31,122 bases of DNA from Streptomyces sp. NRRL F-2664 (GTDB lineage: Bacteria > Actinomycetota > Actinomycetes > Streptomycetales > Streptomycetaceae): positions 1-31,122 of the forward strand of contig NZ_JOFX01000051.1 of assembly GCF_000719345.1 (NCBI RefSeq), given 5' to 3'. Below, piece after piece: positions 1 through 8,126 of the stretch. Numbering within the stretch: position 1 is the first letter of the stretch; each line of letters opens with the position of its first letter. A program made the position numbers and the translations under genes. The notes beneath the pieces were generated by a model. It did not search any database, was not told where the DNA came from, and worked only from the letters and a program-made list of their open reading frames with translations.

Positions 1-665
1 TCCCGGTCCGGGTGCGGCTTGCCCGCGTGGATGATGTCGGGGAACTTGATCGCGTCCTGGATGAAGAACACCGGGATGTTGTTCCCCACCAGGTCGAAGG
101 TGCCTTCCTCGGTGTAGAACTTCGTGGCGAAGCCGCGCGTGTCGCGCACCGTGTCGGCGGACCCGCGCGAGCCGAGGACGGTGGAGAACCGTACGAATAC
201 GGGCGTCTCGACGTCCTTGCCGAGGAAGGCCGCCTTCGACACCTCGCCGGCCGTTCCGTAGCCGACGAAGACGCCGTGCGCGGCGGCGCCCCGTGCGTGG
301 ACGACCCGTTCGGGGATCCGCTCGTGGTCGAAGTGCGTGATCTTCTCGCGCAGGTGGTGGTCCTGGAGGAGGACCGGCCCGCGGGGCCCTGCCTTGAGCG
401 AGTGGTCGGTGTCGGGCAGCCGCGCCCCCTGCGCCGTGGTCAGGTACGCGCCGCCCTGAGCCATGGCCGCCTGCTCGGCCCCCGTGGCCTGCCCGGTCGG
501 GCTCACCGTGGCGGGACCGTCCTGGTCGGTCTTCGGGGGAAGGGGCGCAGCCGGCTCCGTCGGCTCGGCGAAGGGCGCCGGTACGGGGCCCGGCCGGCCC
601 GGCAGTCCGTCCCGCGCGGCCGGGTCCGACGCCTGCGGTGCCTCGGGTGCCTGCTTCTTCGTCAC
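1..665 (-). CDS. Catalase, N-terminal part (truncated by window edge)
   Basis: Heme catalase that disproportionates hydrogen peroxide; about 221 residues are present and the C-terminus lies beyond base 1. After a proline-rich, probably disordered N-terminus of about 70 residues, the core shows the RVVHARG segment with the catalytic distal histidine, the RFSTV motif, and [11 protein letters not shown] with the catalytic asparagine. The long N-terminal extension resembles large-subunit (HPII/KatE-like) catalases more than small-subunit ones, but the C-terminal domain that would settle this is not visible. Start chosen at GTG 665 because AAGGAG lies at 673-678 with good spacing. It follows the FMN-reductase-like gene by 49 bases on the same strand, so the two are probably one transcript, which fits an oxidative-stress role. 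Confidence 0.93.
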   Translation of the reverse strand, partial: MTKKQAPEAPQASDPAARDGLPGRPGPVPAPFAEPTEPAAPLPPKTDQDGPATVSPTGQATGAEQAAMAQGGAYLTTAQGARLPDTDHSLKAGPRGPVLLQDHHLREKITHFDHERIPERVVHARGAAAHGVFVGYGTAGEVSKAAFLGKDVETPVFVRFSTVLGSRGSADTVRDTRGFATKFYTEEGTFDLVGNNIPVFFIQDAIKFPDIIHAGKPHPDR

Positions 666-714
666 GATCGTTCTCCTTGCGGTCGCCGGGGTGGTGCGAA
701 TGAGGTACGGCCGG

Positions 715-1338
715 TCAGCTCGCCGGGTAGCCGGCGGCCTTGAGCCGCCGGGCCAGGTGGGCGGTGTTGGCGGCGAGGGTGGCCGTCGTGCCGGCGGTCT
801 TCTCGGGTGTCTTGTCGAGGTCCTGGTAGTCGGTGCCCTGCATGGCCTCGCCGACCCAGTAGGTCACGGCGTTCGGGGCCAGGGAGAAGCCGACGTCGTT
901 CAGCCCCTGGAACAGGTCGGCGCTGACCTTGTGCGCGCCGTCCTCGTTGCCGACGACACAGACCGCGGCGACCTTGCCGTAGGTCAGCATGCGGCCCTCG
1001 TCGTCGCTCTCGCCGAGTTCGGCGTCGAGGCGTTCCAGTACCCGCTGGGCGATGCTGGACGGGTGGCCGAGCCAGATCGGCGTCGACAGGACCAGGATGT
1101 CGGAGCCGAGGATGGTGTCCCGGATCTCCGGCCAGGCGTCCCCGTCGCCCATGTCGGTCTGCACGCCGGGTTTCACGTCGTGGTCGGCGACGCGGATGGT
1201 CCGTCCCGTGACGCCGTGCTCGGCGAGTGCTGCCATCGTCTGCTCCGCCAGCAGGTGCGAGCTGGACGCGGCGGGGGAGGGATTCAGGGAGCAGACGAGG
1301 GCGACAGCACGGAGCGGAGTGTTCTTGTTGGGGTCCAT
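715..1338 (-). CDS. NAD(P)H-dependent FMN reductase-like flavoprotein
   Basis: 207-residue flavodoxin-fold protein of the NADPH-dependent FMN reductase superfamily. The N-terminal strand and phosphate-binding loop read [17 protein letters not shown], and the [11 protein letters not shown] segment is the usual flavin-contacting loop after the third strand. Such enzymes reduce flavins, quinones or azo/nitro compounds with NAD(P)H; the substrate cannot be read from sequence. It is the first gene of a probable two-gene operon with the catalase. ATG 1338 has no good Shine-Dalgarno sequence, but a GGGTAG element (1348-1353, minus strand) ends nine bases upstream, so the message may be leaderless. 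It is divergent from corA, with an inverted repeat in between. Confidence 0.85.
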   Translation of the reverse strand: MDPNKNTPLRAVALVCSLNPSPAASSSHLLAEQTMAALAEHGVTGRTIRVADHDVKPGVQTDMGDGDAWPEIRDTILGSDILVLSTPIWLGHPSSIAQRVLERLDAELGESDDEGRMLTYGKVAAVCVVGNEDGAHKVSADLFQGLNDVGFSLAPNAVTYWVGEAMQGTDYQDLDKTPEKTAGTTATLAANTAHLARRLKAAGYPAS

Positions 1339-1347
1339 GGTGCCCGG

Positions 1348-1353
1348 CTACCC
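1348..1353 (-). promoter_or_regulatory. Candidate -10 element GGGTAG, possible leaderless start
   Basis: Read on the minus strand, GGGTAG ends nine bases before ATG 1338. It matches the -10 half of SigB-type Streptomyces promoters. I see no matching GNNT -35 at 14-16 bases, so this is weaker than the two full matches at 3645-3669 and 4883-4907. Confidence 0.35.
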
Positions 1354-1371
1354 CCGCCCCCCGCTTTGATG

Positions 1372-1386
1372 TCGCAAGTAGTGCGA
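1372..1386. promoter_or_regulatory. Inverted repeat TCGCA-N5-TGCGA, candidate operator
   Basis: A perfect 5+5 inverted repeat with a five-base spacer lies between the divergent FMN-reductase-like and corA genes, about 35 bases upstream of 1338. Its size and position fit a dimeric repressor or activator site (for example MarR or HxlR type), but no regulator gene lies next to it. Confidence 0.35.
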
Positions 1387-1473
1387 TAGATCCCTTCTGA
1401 TCCGGTGCCGCTTCGTGGGCCGCCTGTGACGGGCGGCACGCACACCGGCGGGATATCCGGGCATGCGAGACCC

Positions 1474-2469
1474 ATGGAATGCGTGGTGTACGAGGAACTG
1501 TCCGGGCGGTCGGAGACCGTCGAGTGCGGCCTTGACGAGGAGGCCTGCCGGCTGGTGCTGAAGCGGCTGCGGGAACTGCAGGGCGGCGAGTTCGGCTGGG
1601 TGCGGCTGGTGGATCCGGCCGAGGGGGAGCTGGAGGAGCTGGCGGACCTGCTGGGCCTGCACCGCCTGGCGGTCGAGGACGCGCTCCAGGCGGGCCAGCG
1701 GCCGAAGCGGGAGCGCTTCGGCGACGTGCAGGCCGTCGCGCTCAAGACCCTCTGGTACGTCGAGCAGGAAAGGGCCGTGGAGACGGGCGAGTTGATGCTG
1801 TTCGTCGGTCCCCGCTACGTCCTCACCGTCCGGCACGGCACTGTGGACCCCACGGCCGAGGCGGCCCGCAGGCTGGCCGCCGACGCGTCCATGCCGCGGT
1901 TCGGCCCGCTGGCGGTGCTGCACGCCGTACTCGACGTCGTCGTCGACGCCTACGGCGACGCGGCCGCAACGGTGCGCGCCGAGCTCGAACGGCTTGAGGA
2001 CCGGGTCTTCTCCGCCTCGCGGGTCGACCACACCGAGGACATCTACTCCCTCAAGCGCGAGGTCCGCGAGTTCCGGGACGCCGTCCAGCCGCTGGTCCCG
2101 GTCCTGACCGGCTTGCTGAGCGGCGTCGGCGACCAGGATCGCGCCTCGAAGGTCGAGCCGTACTTCCGCGACGTGGCCGATCACCTCCAGCGCACCGAGA
2201 CCGAGGTGCGGACCCTCGACGAGCTGCTCAACGCGGTGCTCGGCGCCCAGCAGGCGCGCGTCGGGACCTGGCAGAACGACGACATGCGGCGCATCTCCGC
2301 CTGGGCGGCCATCTTCGCCGTCCCCACCATGGTCGCCGGCGTGTACGGGATGAACTTCGAGCACATGCCGGAGCTGGGCTGGACGTTCGGCTACCCGCTC
2401 GCCGTCGGCCTCATGGCCACGGCGTCGGGCCTCCTCCACCGCGCCTTCCGGCGCAACGGCTGGCTCTGA
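1474..2469 (+). CDS. corA: CorA-family divalent cation transporter
   Basis: 331-residue CorA channel for Mg2+ (or Co2+/Ni2+). The N-terminal two thirds form the cytoplasmic alpha/beta and long-helix domain. The two C-terminal helices are present, with the signature YGMNFEHMPEL after the first; GMN is at about residues 292-294, and the protein ends in the usual basic tail (RRNGWL). I chose ATG 1474 over the in-frame GTG 1405 because homologues begin close to this point and the 23 extra residues look non-coding; neither start has a strong Shine-Dalgarno sequence. An 8-bp hairpin follows the gene. It sits in the stress/membrane block beside another membrane protein gene in the same direction. 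Confidence 0.93.
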   Translation: MECVVYEELSGRSETVECGLDEEACRLVLKRLRELQGGEFGWVRLVDPAEGELEELADLLGLHRLAVEDALQAGQRPKRERFGDVQAVALKTLWYVEQERAVETGELMLFVGPRYVLTVRHGTVDPTAEAARRLAADASMPRFGPLAVLHAVLDVVVDAYGDAAATVRAELERLEDRVFSASRVDHTEDIYSLKREVREFRDAVQPLVPVLTGLLSGVGDQDRASKVEPYFRDVADHLQRTETEVRTLDELLNAVLGAQQARVGTWQNDDMRRISAWAAIFAVPTMVAGVYGMNFEHMPELGWTFGYPLAVGLMATASGLLHRAFRRNGWL

Positions 2470-2473
2470 GCGC

Positions 2474-2500
2474 CGCCGGCACCGGCCCGGTTTGCCGGCG
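2474..2500 (+). terminator. Hairpin after corA
   Basis: CGCCGGCA (2474-2481) pairs with TGCCGGCG (2493-2500) across an 11-base loop, immediately after the corA stop codon. There is no T-tract, as is common in Streptomyces. It could terminate or attenuate transcription into the downstream membrane gene. Confidence 0.5.
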
Positions 2501-2542
2501 CCGAGCGGACATGACCGGCGTCTCGCGGGACAGCCGCACGGT

Positions 2543-3631
2543 ATGAGAACTCCACCGAACCAGAGCCACGGCACCCACGGCAGCGACGACGGCGAGCGCG
2601 CGGGGGACCGCACCGGCGGCCGTGAGCGGGCCGGCACCGAGCAGGGGACCTCCGCCGGCCCGAGCACGCAGGTCGAGGAACGCGCGCCGGACGGGCCCAC
2701 CGGGCTCCCCGCACGCTCCTGGAAGGCGGTACTGCGCGGCACGGCCCGGGAGTTCGGCAACGACGAACTGGCCGACCGGGCCGCGGCGCTGACGTACTAC
2801 GGCGTCCTGGCCGTCTTCCCCGCGATCCTCGTCCTGGTGTCGATGCTGGGCCTGGCCGGCGAGGCCACGGCCGGGCGGGTCCTCGACAACCTGCAGCAGC
2901 TCGCACCCGGATCCGCCCGGGACGTCCTGCGGGACGCGGTGGAGCAGCTGCAGGGCCGCAGCGGTGTCGGATCGTTGATGGCCGTGGTCGGCCTCGTCGT
3001 GGCGCTGTGGTCCGCATCCGGCTACGTGGCCGCGTTCATCCGCTCCGCGAACGCCGTCTACGACGTGCCCGAGGGCCGCCCCGTGTGGACGGTGCTGCCG
3101 CTGCGCCTGGCGCTCACCGTCGCGCTGATGCTCCTCGCCTGCGCCGGCGCGCTGATCGTGGTCTTCACCGGCCGCCTGGCCCGGCAGGCGGGCGACGCGC
3201 TGGGGATCGGCGACATCGGACTGACGATCTGGTCGACCGCGAAATGGCCGGCCCTGGTCCTGCTGGTCACGATCATGATCGCGCTGCTGTACTGGGCCGC
3301 GCCCAACGCCAAGGGCCGCGGATGGAAGTGGGTGACGCCGGGCAGCGTGCTGGCCCTGCTGATCTGGATGGCAGCCTCGGCCGGCTTCGCCTTCTACGTC
3401 GCCAACTTCGGCTCCTACAACAAGACGTACGGCACGGTCGCGGGTGTGGTCGTCTTCCTGGTCTGGCTGTGGCTCACCAACCTCGCCATCCTCCTCGGAC
3501 TGGAGTTCGATGCCGAACTGGCCCGGCAGCGTGCCGTGGCCGGTGGGATGCCGGCGGGCGAAGAACCGTACGTCCGCCCGCGTGACACCCGCGCGTGGAA
3601 CGCACAGGACCGGCGCCGCATGAACCGCTGA
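2543..3631 (+). CDS. YihY/virulence factor BrkB family membrane protein
   Basis: 362-residue inner-membrane protein of the YihY/BrkB family (once misnamed RNase BN). A hydrophilic Gly/Glu-rich N-terminus of about 60 residues precedes a core with about six membrane segments. The family start is recognisable in ELADRAAALTYYGVLAVFPA, and the C-terminal half contains the conserved YAAPN-type segment (here YWAAPNAKG) and the GSYNKTYGTVAGV region. The biochemical function of the family is not established; transport and envelope roles have been proposed. ATG 2543 is preferred to the upstream in-frame TTG 2492, which falls inside the corA hairpin. In streptomycetes the family often neighbours stress genes, which fits this block. 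Confidence 0.9.
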   Translation: MRTPPNQSHGTHGSDDGERAGDRTGGRERAGTEQGTSAGPSTQVEERAPDGPTGLPARSWKAVLRGTAREFGNDELADRAAALTYYGVLAVFPAILVLVSMLGLAGEATAGRVLDNLQQLAPGSARDVLRDAVEQLQGRSGVGSLMAVVGLVVALWSASGYVAAFIRSANAVYDVPEGRPVWTVLPLRLALTVALMLLACAGALIVVFTGRLARQAGDALGIGDIGLTIWSTAKWPALVLLVTIMIALLYWAAPNAKGRGWKWVTPGSVLALLIWMAASAGFAFYVANFGSYNKTYGTVAGVVVFLVWLWLTNLAILLGLEFDAELARQRAVAGGMPAGEEPYVRPRDTRAWNAQDRRRMNR

Positions 3632-3644
3632 TCGGGCGCCCGAC

Positions 3645-3669
3645 GGGTGGCGTTCCGTTTCCCGGGTAG
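3645..3669 (+). promoter_or_regulatory. SigB-type promoter candidate (GGGT-N15-GGGTAG)
   Basis: GGGT at 3645-3648, a 15-base spacer, and GGGTAG at 3664-3669, 45 bases upstream of the Holin-X ATG. This fits the reported Streptomyces SigB-type consensus GNNT-N14-16-GGGTA(C/T) except that the last base is G. An identical arrangement occurs upstream of the gene ending at 4415. Confidence 0.6.
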
Positions 3670-3714
3670 GCGCGCGCCGACAGAGGCGTGTGCATCGTGA
3701 AGGGGAGGTTTCGC

Positions 3715-4128
3715 ATGAGCACGATAGAGAGGCAGACCCACACCGGCGACGAGTCCGTGAGCGTACTGGTCTCACGGGCTTCCCGGCAGATATCGGAGCT
3801 GGTCCGCGAGGAGATGCAACTGGCGCGGGCCGAGATGACCGAGAAGGGCAAACGCTTCGGCAAGGGCGGCGGACTCTTCGGCGCGGCCGGCCTGCTGGGC
3901 TTCCTGGCCGCCCAGGCCCTGACGGCGACCTGCATCGTCGCCCTCGCGCTCGTCCTGCCGTGGTGGGCGGCCGCCCTGATCGTCGCGGTGGTACTCGCGC
4001 TCGCCGCCGCGGTGATCGCCCTGGCCGGGAAGAAGCAGGTGGCCAGGGCCGGCTCCCCGGTCCCGGCGCAGACCATCGACAGCGTGAAGGCCGATCTGGC
4101 CGAGATGAAGGAGAAGGCGCACCGATGA
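3715..4128 (+). CDS. Phage holin family / Actinobacterial Holin-X protein
   Basis: 137-residue protein of the Holin-X (DUF1469) type. An amphipathic N-terminal region (about 1-50, with SRASRQISELVREEMQLARAEM) precedes two closely spaced membrane segments (about 53-81 and 83-106), then a short hydrophilic tail containing the family-typical DSVKADLAEMKE. Despite the name, these chromosomal proteins are not known to be lysis holins, and no endolysin or phage gene is nearby. ATG 3715 is preceded by AGGGGAGG at 3701-3708. The stop codon overlaps the start of the next gene (ATGA at 4125-4128), so translation is coupled. The upstream SigB-like promoter suggests induction by osmotic or general stress. 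Confidence 0.9.
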   Translation: MSTIERQTHTGDESVSVLVSRASRQISELVREEMQLARAEMTEKGKRFGKGGGLFGAAGLLGFLAAQALTATCIVALALVLPWWAAALIVAVVLALAAAVIALAGKKQVARAGSPVPAQTIDSVKADLAEMKEKAHR

Positions 4129-4373
4129 ACGGCGAACCCAGCCTTGCGGCTCACCAGCTCGCGGCCGAGGGGCAGGGGTCCCTGTTCCTCATCCTCGCCG
4201 GAGTGGCGGTGGCGCTCCTCCTGATCGGGGCGTTCTGGTACGGCAGCCGGCGCGCCGCGCGGCGCCGGGCCCCCGCCCGGCCGGCGGAGCAGAACCCCGT
4301 CGCGCGGGCGCGCGAGGACTCCTGGCAGACGCCGGACGCGGACGCCGATGCCGGGGGCCGCCCCCGGGCGTGA
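4125..4373 (+). CDS. Small single-pass membrane protein, DUF6479-like
   Basis: 82-residue protein starting inside the stop codon of the Holin-X gene (ATGA overlap), so it is the second gene of a coupled pair. It has a short polar N-terminus, one membrane helix (about 19-40, ending FWYGSRRAARRR), then an arginine-rich cytoplasmic stretch and an acidic tail with WQTPDAD. The pattern of helix, basic stop-transfer and WQTP tail resembles the DUF6479 family of Streptomyces, whose role is unknown. In this frame the coding stretch extends upstream without a stop, so naive ORF calling misses the true start; the coupling supports the ATG at 4125. Function not assignable. Confidence 0.75.
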   Translation: MNGEPSLAAHQLAAEGQGSLFLILAGVAVALLLIGAFWYGSRRAARRRAPARPAEQNPVARAREDSWQTPDADADAGGRPRA

Positions 4374-4414
4374 ACCGGGGCCGAGTCCTCGCACCCCGCC
4401 GGCACCGCCCGTGG

Positions 4415-4831
4415 TCAGTGGTGCGCGGTCCGGCGGCCGAGCCAGTGGCCCAGGCGGCTGCGGGGAGTTCCGGCCGCCCCGGACCGGGCACCGTCCGCGC
4501 CCATGTCGTCGCGCGGGCCGTCGGCAGCGTCGCCGCGGTCGTCGGTGACGGGCTCGCGACGGGCCGCGCCGCGGTCCCGCCGGGCCCGTGCGGAGCGGCG
4601 GGCCGACCGGCGGGCGCCGGCCATGACCAGGGCCAGACCCAGCAGTCCCACGGCCCCCACGATGATCCCGGTCAGGAAGAGCGAGCCGGTCGAGCCGGTG
4701 GCGTGGTAGCCGAAGAGCGAGAAGTCCCCACCGCTGGTCAGCTGGTGCCCGGCACCGGTATTGCCGAACACCCCTGCCACCCCGACGACGACCGCCGCGA
4801 GCAGAATGACGAGTCCGAGTATGAGGATCAT
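4415..4831 (-). CDS. Conserved two-helix membrane protein
   Basis: 138-residue protein with two membrane segments (about 1-22 and 50-72) separated by a loop containing GAGHQLTSGGDFSLFGYH, then a long Arg/Ala-rich and finally Asp-rich cytoplasmic tail. I recall similar proteins as widespread uncharacterised Streptomyces membrane proteins, but cannot name a family or function. ATG 4831 is chosen over an upstream in-frame start because the hydrophobic segment begins directly there and AAGGAG lies eight to thirteen bases upstream. It converges with the Holin-X pair and has its own SigB-like promoter at 4883-4907, so all three small membrane proteins may be co-induced. Confidence 0.75.
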   Translation of the reverse strand: MILILGLVILLAAVVVGVAGVFGNTGAGHQLTSGGDFSLFGYHATGSTGSLFLTGIIVGAVGLLGLALVMAGARRSARRSARARRDRGAARREPVTDDRGDAADGPRDDMGADGARSGAAGTPRSRLGHWLGRRTAHH

Positions 4832-4882
4832 GGGTCGCTCCTTGCCTCCGAGCCCCGGCGCGCCGCCGGGCACGGCTGGCAC

Positions 4883-4907
4883 CTACCCGGGTTGCGCGCC
4901 TTGACCC
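4883..4907 (-). promoter_or_regulatory. SigB-type promoter candidate (GGGT-N15-GGGTAG)
   Basis: On the minus strand, GGGT (4904-4907), 15 bases, then GGGTAG (4883-4888), about 50 bases upstream of ATG 4831. The spacing and both boxes are identical to the plus-strand site at 3645-3669, which makes chance less likely. Confidence 0.6.
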
Positions 4908-5012
4908 AGAGGGTCGCCCCTGCTGTTCGTCGCAGTCCGTAGTGGAAAAAGTGCGGAGTGTAATCCCCTGTGTCATTGTGAGGGACGGGAATCCTCGGAA
5001 TCCCCGCGCACG

Positions 5013-5054
5013 CAGGGCCCGGCCGGCGCCTGTACTCACCCCGGCCGGGCCCTG
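5013..5054. other. 14-bp hairpin in the 420-base gap upstream of glpF
   Basis: CAGGGCCCGGCCGG (5013-5026) and CCGGCCGGGCCCTG (5041-5054) form a perfect 14-bp inverted repeat with a 14-base loop. It lies between divergent genes, about 200 bases before glpF, so it is not an ordinary end-of-gene terminator. It might insulate the two promoters, belong to the glpF leader, or remain from a lost gene. Apart from this, the SigB-like site and the palindrome at 5144-5160, I see no convincing gene in 4832-5250. Confidence 0.55.
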
Positions 5055-5143
5055 TCACGTGCCCCGTACGGCTGCGTGAAAGAGCGCGGACGCGCAGAGA
5101 AGGGGAATATGGAGGTACCCGCACACGGACATGTGCGCTGCGT

Positions 5144-5160
5144 GAGGCCGGACCGGCCTC
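5144..5160. promoter_or_regulatory. Palindrome GAGGCCGG-A-CCGGCCTC upstream of glpF
   Basis: Perfect 8+8 inverted repeat with a one-base centre, 90 bases before the glpF start. Its size and position fit an operator for a dimeric regulator such as an IclR-type glycerol repressor (GylR class), but no such gene is in the window and the sequence is also easily made by GC-rich composition. Confidence 0.35.
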
Positions 5161-5250
5161 CCGCACGTCGGGGGCACTGCGTGCTGCGGTCGGACAGAGG
5201 ACTCGGGGCAGTCGAAGCCGCGGCCTTCGGCCCGGCGGAAAAGGGCACCC

Positions 5251-6099
5251 ATGACGGAGCGCCTCCACAGATCGGGTCTGGTCGGCGAACTCTTCGCCGA
5301 ATTCGCCGGCACGATGATCCTTATCCTCTTCGGTTGTGGTGTGGTGGCCCAAGTGGTCGCCGGCGGAGCCCTCACGGACCCCGCGGGCGGACTCGGCAAC
5401 CACGACAGCATCGCCTGGGCCTGGGGTCTCGGCGTCACCCTGGGCGTGTACGTCGCGGCGAGGCTGAGCGGTGCTCACCTCAACCCCGCGGTGACCGTCG
5501 CGCTGGCCGCCTTCAAGGGCTTCCCGTGGAGCAGGGTCGCCCCTTACGCGCTGGCCCAGCTGGCCGGCGCCTTCGTGGCCGCCCTGCTCGTCCGGTGGAA
5601 CTACACCGAGGCCCTGGCGAAAGCGGACCCCGGCCACACCATCAAGACGCAGGGCGTCTTCTCCACGCTGCCGGCCAACGGCAACACCAACCTCCCGGTG
5701 ACCGAATGGGGCGCCCTGCGCGACCAGATCATCGGCACCGCCCTCCTGCTGTTCCTGATCTTCGCCGTCACGGACCTGCTGAGCACGCCCCCCGGCGCCA
5801 ACCTCGCGCCCTTCATCGTGGGCCTGATCGTCGTGGCGATCGGCATGGCGTGGGGCACCAACGCCGGTTACGCGATCAACCCGGCCCGTGACCTCGGCCC
5901 CCGCCTGGCGAGCTTCTTCACGGGCTACGGCGGGGCGTGGCGAGATCAGTACGGGAACCTCTACTTCTGGGTCCCGATCGTCGGTCCCCTCATCGGCGGT
6001 GTGCTCGGCGCGGCCGCCTACAAGTTCCTCATCGGCCGGTTCCTGCCGACCGCCGAACCGGAGCCTCCCGGCCGCGTCCCGGCACCGGACGAGGGCTGA
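5251..6099 (+). CDS. glpF: Glycerol uptake facilitator (MIP/aquaglyceroporin)
   Basis: 282-residue major intrinsic protein that lets glycerol, and possibly water or other polyols, cross the membrane. Both half-helix motifs are intact: HLNPAVT with NPA at 78-80, and AINPARDLGPR with NPA at 210-212. The aspartate after the second NPAR marks glycerol facilitators rather than strict water channels. Six membrane helices can be traced. ATG 5251 is preceded by GGCGGAAAAGGG. It is followed 132 bases later by glpK on the same strand, giving the usual capture-by-phosphorylation pair. Confidence 0.95.
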   Translation: MTERLHRSGLVGELFAEFAGTMILILFGCGVVAQVVAGGALTDPAGGLGNHDSIAWAWGLGVTLGVYVAARLSGAHLNPAVTVALAAFKGFPWSRVAPYALAQLAGAFVAALLVRWNYTEALAKADPGHTIKTQGVFSTLPANGNTNLPVTEWGALRDQIIGTALLLFLIFAVTDLLSTPPGANLAPFIVGLIVVAIGMAWGTNAGYAINPARDLGPRLASFFTGYGGAWRDQYGNLYFWVPIVGPLIGGVLGAAAYKFLIGRFLPTAEPEPPGRVPAPDEG

Positions 6100-6231
6100 C
6101 CGCACCCGGGGCGCACGCGCCATCGCCCGTCCGCCCCGGCAGGCCCCGGGCCCGTGGACCCCTCCCGGCTCCACGGGCCCGACCGGGCGACAGCCCGCAC
6201 ACACGGCATCCTCAAGAGAAGGCGGCACCCC

Positions 6232-7749
6232 ATGGCTGACTTCGTCGGCGCAGTGGACCAGGGGACCACGAGCACCCGTTTCATGATCTTCGACCATGCC
6301 GGCAACGAGGTGGCGAGGCACCAGCTGGAGCACTCCCAGATCCTCCCGCGCTCGGGATGGGTCGAACACGACCCGGTGGAGATCTGGGAACGCACCAACT
6401 CGGTGATCCAGAACGCCCTCCGGCACGGCAACCTCGAGGCCTCCGACCTGGCGGCCGTCGGTATCACCAACCAGCGCGAGACGACCGTCGTCTGGGACCC
6501 GCGCACCGGGCGCCCGTACTACAACGCGATCGTCTGGCAGGACACCCGTACGGACTCCATCGCAGCGGCCCTGGAACGCGGAGGCCAGGGTGACGTCATC
6601 CGCCGCAAGGCCGGCCTGCCCCCGGCCACCTATTTCTCCGGCGGCAAGATCCAGTGGATCCTGGAGAACGTCGACGGGGTGCGGGAGGCGGCCGAGCAGG
6701 GCCACGCCCTCTTCGGCAACACCGACTGCTGGGTGCTGTGGAACCTCACCGGCGGCCCCGACGGCGGCGTCCACGCCACCGACGTCACCAACGCCAGCCG
6801 CACCATGCTCATGGACCTGGAGACCCTCGACTGGGACGACGAGCTGCTCGGGTTCTTCAACATCCCCCGGTCCATGCTCCCCACCATCAACCCCTCCTCC
6901 CACCCGGAGGCGTACGGACGCACCCGCACCTCCCGGCCGCTGCGCGAGGCCATCCCCATCACGGGTGTGCTCGGCGACCAGCAGGCGGCCACTGTCGGCC
7001 AGGTCTGCTTCGCCCCCGGCGAGGCCAAGAACACGTACGGCACCGGCAACTTCCTGGTCCTCAACACCGGTACGGAACTGGTCCGTTCGCAGCACGGGCT
7101 GCTGACCACCGTGGCCTACCAGTTCGGCGACAGCCCCGCGATCTACGCCCTCGAAGGGTCCATCGCGGTCACCGGCTCCGCGGTGCAGTGGCTGCGCGAC
7201 CAGCTCAAGATCATCACCGATGCGGGGGAGAGCGAGCGGCTGGCCCGAACGGTCGAGGACAGTGGAGGCATCTACTTCGTCCCCGCCTTCTCCGGCCTGT
7301 TCGCGCCGTACTGGCGCTCCGACGCCCGCGGAGCGATCGTCGGCCTCGCCCGCTACCACGACAACGGCCACCTGGCACGGGCCACTCTGGAGGCCATCTG
7401 CTACCAGAGCCGCGACGTTGTGGAGGCCATGGAGCAGGACTCCGGCGTCCACCTCGACGTGCTCAAGGTCGACGGCGGTGTCACCGCCAACGACCTGTGC
7501 ATGCAGACGCAGTCCGACGTCCTCGGGGTGCCGGTCAGCCGTCCCGTCGTCGCCGAGACCACGGCGCTCGGCGCGGCGTACGCGGCCGGCCTCGCCACCG
7601 GCTTCTGGCGGGACACGGACGAACTGCGCACCCACTGGCAGGAGTCCAAGCGCTGGGACCCGCAGTGGTCCGAGGAACGGCGCACCGAGGGCTACGAGGG
7701 CTGGAAGCGGGCGGTGGAGCGCACGCTCGACTGGGCCAAGGTCGAATAG
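6232..7749 (+). CDS. glpK: Glycerol kinase
   Basis: 505-residue FGGY-family kinase, the usual length for GlpK, which phosphorylates glycerol to sn-glycerol-3-phosphate with ATP and so traps glycerol brought in by GlpF. Seen in the sequence: the N-terminal phosphate-binding DQGTTSTR (9-16), GITNQRET with the glycerol-contacting Arg82-Glu83, GVLGDQQAA with the catalytic aspartate, and [12 protein letters not shown] of the FGGY signature. ATG 6232 is chosen over the upstream in-frame ATG 6154, because homologues begin at [10 protein letters not shown] and AGAAGG lies just upstream. No glpD follows; a GC-rich hairpin closes the operon. Confidence 0.96.
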   Translation: MADFVGAVDQGTTSTRFMIFDHAGNEVARHQLEHSQILPRSGWVEHDPVEIWERTNSVIQNALRHGNLEASDLAAVGITNQRETTVVWDPRTGRPYYNAIVWQDTRTDSIAAALERGGQGDVIRRKAGLPPATYFSGGKIQWILENVDGVREAAEQGHALFGNTDCWVLWNLTGGPDGGVHATDVTNASRTMLMDLETLDWDDELLGFFNIPRSMLPTINPSSHPEAYGRTRTSRPLREAIPITGVLGDQQAATVGQVCFAPGEAKNTYGTGNFLVLNTGTELVRSQHGLLTTVAYQFGDSPAIYALEGSIAVTGSAVQWLRDQLKIITDAGESERLARTVEDSGGIYFVPAFSGLFAPYWRSDARGAIVGLARYHDNGHLARATLEAICYQSRDVVEAMEQDSGVHLDVLKVDGGVTANDLCMQTQSDVLGVPVSRPVVAETTALGAAYAAGLATGFWRDTDELRTHWQESKRWDPQWSEERRTEGYEGWKRAVERTLDWAKVE

Positions 7750-7772
7750 CCGCCTCCCCCCCTCGCGCCCGC

Positions 7773-7804
7773 GCCGCGCCCCCTCCGCAGTGCGGGGGCG
7801 CGGC
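7773..7804 (+). terminator. Terminator hairpin after glpK
   Basis: GCCGCGCCCCC (7773-7783) pairs perfectly with GGGGGCGCGGC (7794-7804) around a 10-base loop, starting 24 bases after the glpK stop. No T-tract. The rest of 7805-8126 shows no convincing gene or promoter. Confidence 0.75.
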
Positions 7805-8126
7805 ACGGCGGGGCTACGAGGCGGACGCCCGCGCCGACTGCGCCGAACGGGCTCGGACCGGCCGACACCGCCGCGGCCGACCGCTCGGCGCGCTCTGCGG
7901 CGGCGAGCCGTCGCGGCTCGGTCGGCATGCGGGCCGGCCGCCGCTCCGGGGGGGCGTCCGGAGCCGCGGACCGGCCGCGGACGCAGAGCGGTGCGGGGGA
8001 TGCGGGAGGAGGGAAGGTCACAGGCGCGGACCCTTATGGACCTGTTGCTCCGTATGTCACCCTGGCCGTGAACCGGGTCACCCACCTGCCGATCGACCCG
8101 GGCGACCGAGCCCCCCGGATGCGCCC

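Noticed and set aside
3715..4373. Interpreting the Holin-X pair as a prophage lysis cassette
   Set aside because: No endolysin, spanin, integrase or structural phage gene is nearby; Holin-X/DUF1469 proteins are common chromosomal genes in Streptomyces.
5109..5250. Possible small gene starting at ATG 5109 with GAAGGGGAAT upstream
   Set aside because: The frame runs out of the leader straight into glpF as a shadow and the product is Arg/Pro/Gly-rich without a domain.
4828..8085. A 1085-codon minus-strand open frame opposite glpF and glpK
   Set aside because: It is a mirror of the high-GC codon bias of two well-supported plus-strand genes; its product is low-complexity and matches nothing recognisable. 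Similar long shadows at 8856-11375 (+), 18543-20522 (-) and 22052-23899 (+) were rejected for the same reason, except for the genuine zinc-ribbon end at 18543-18767.
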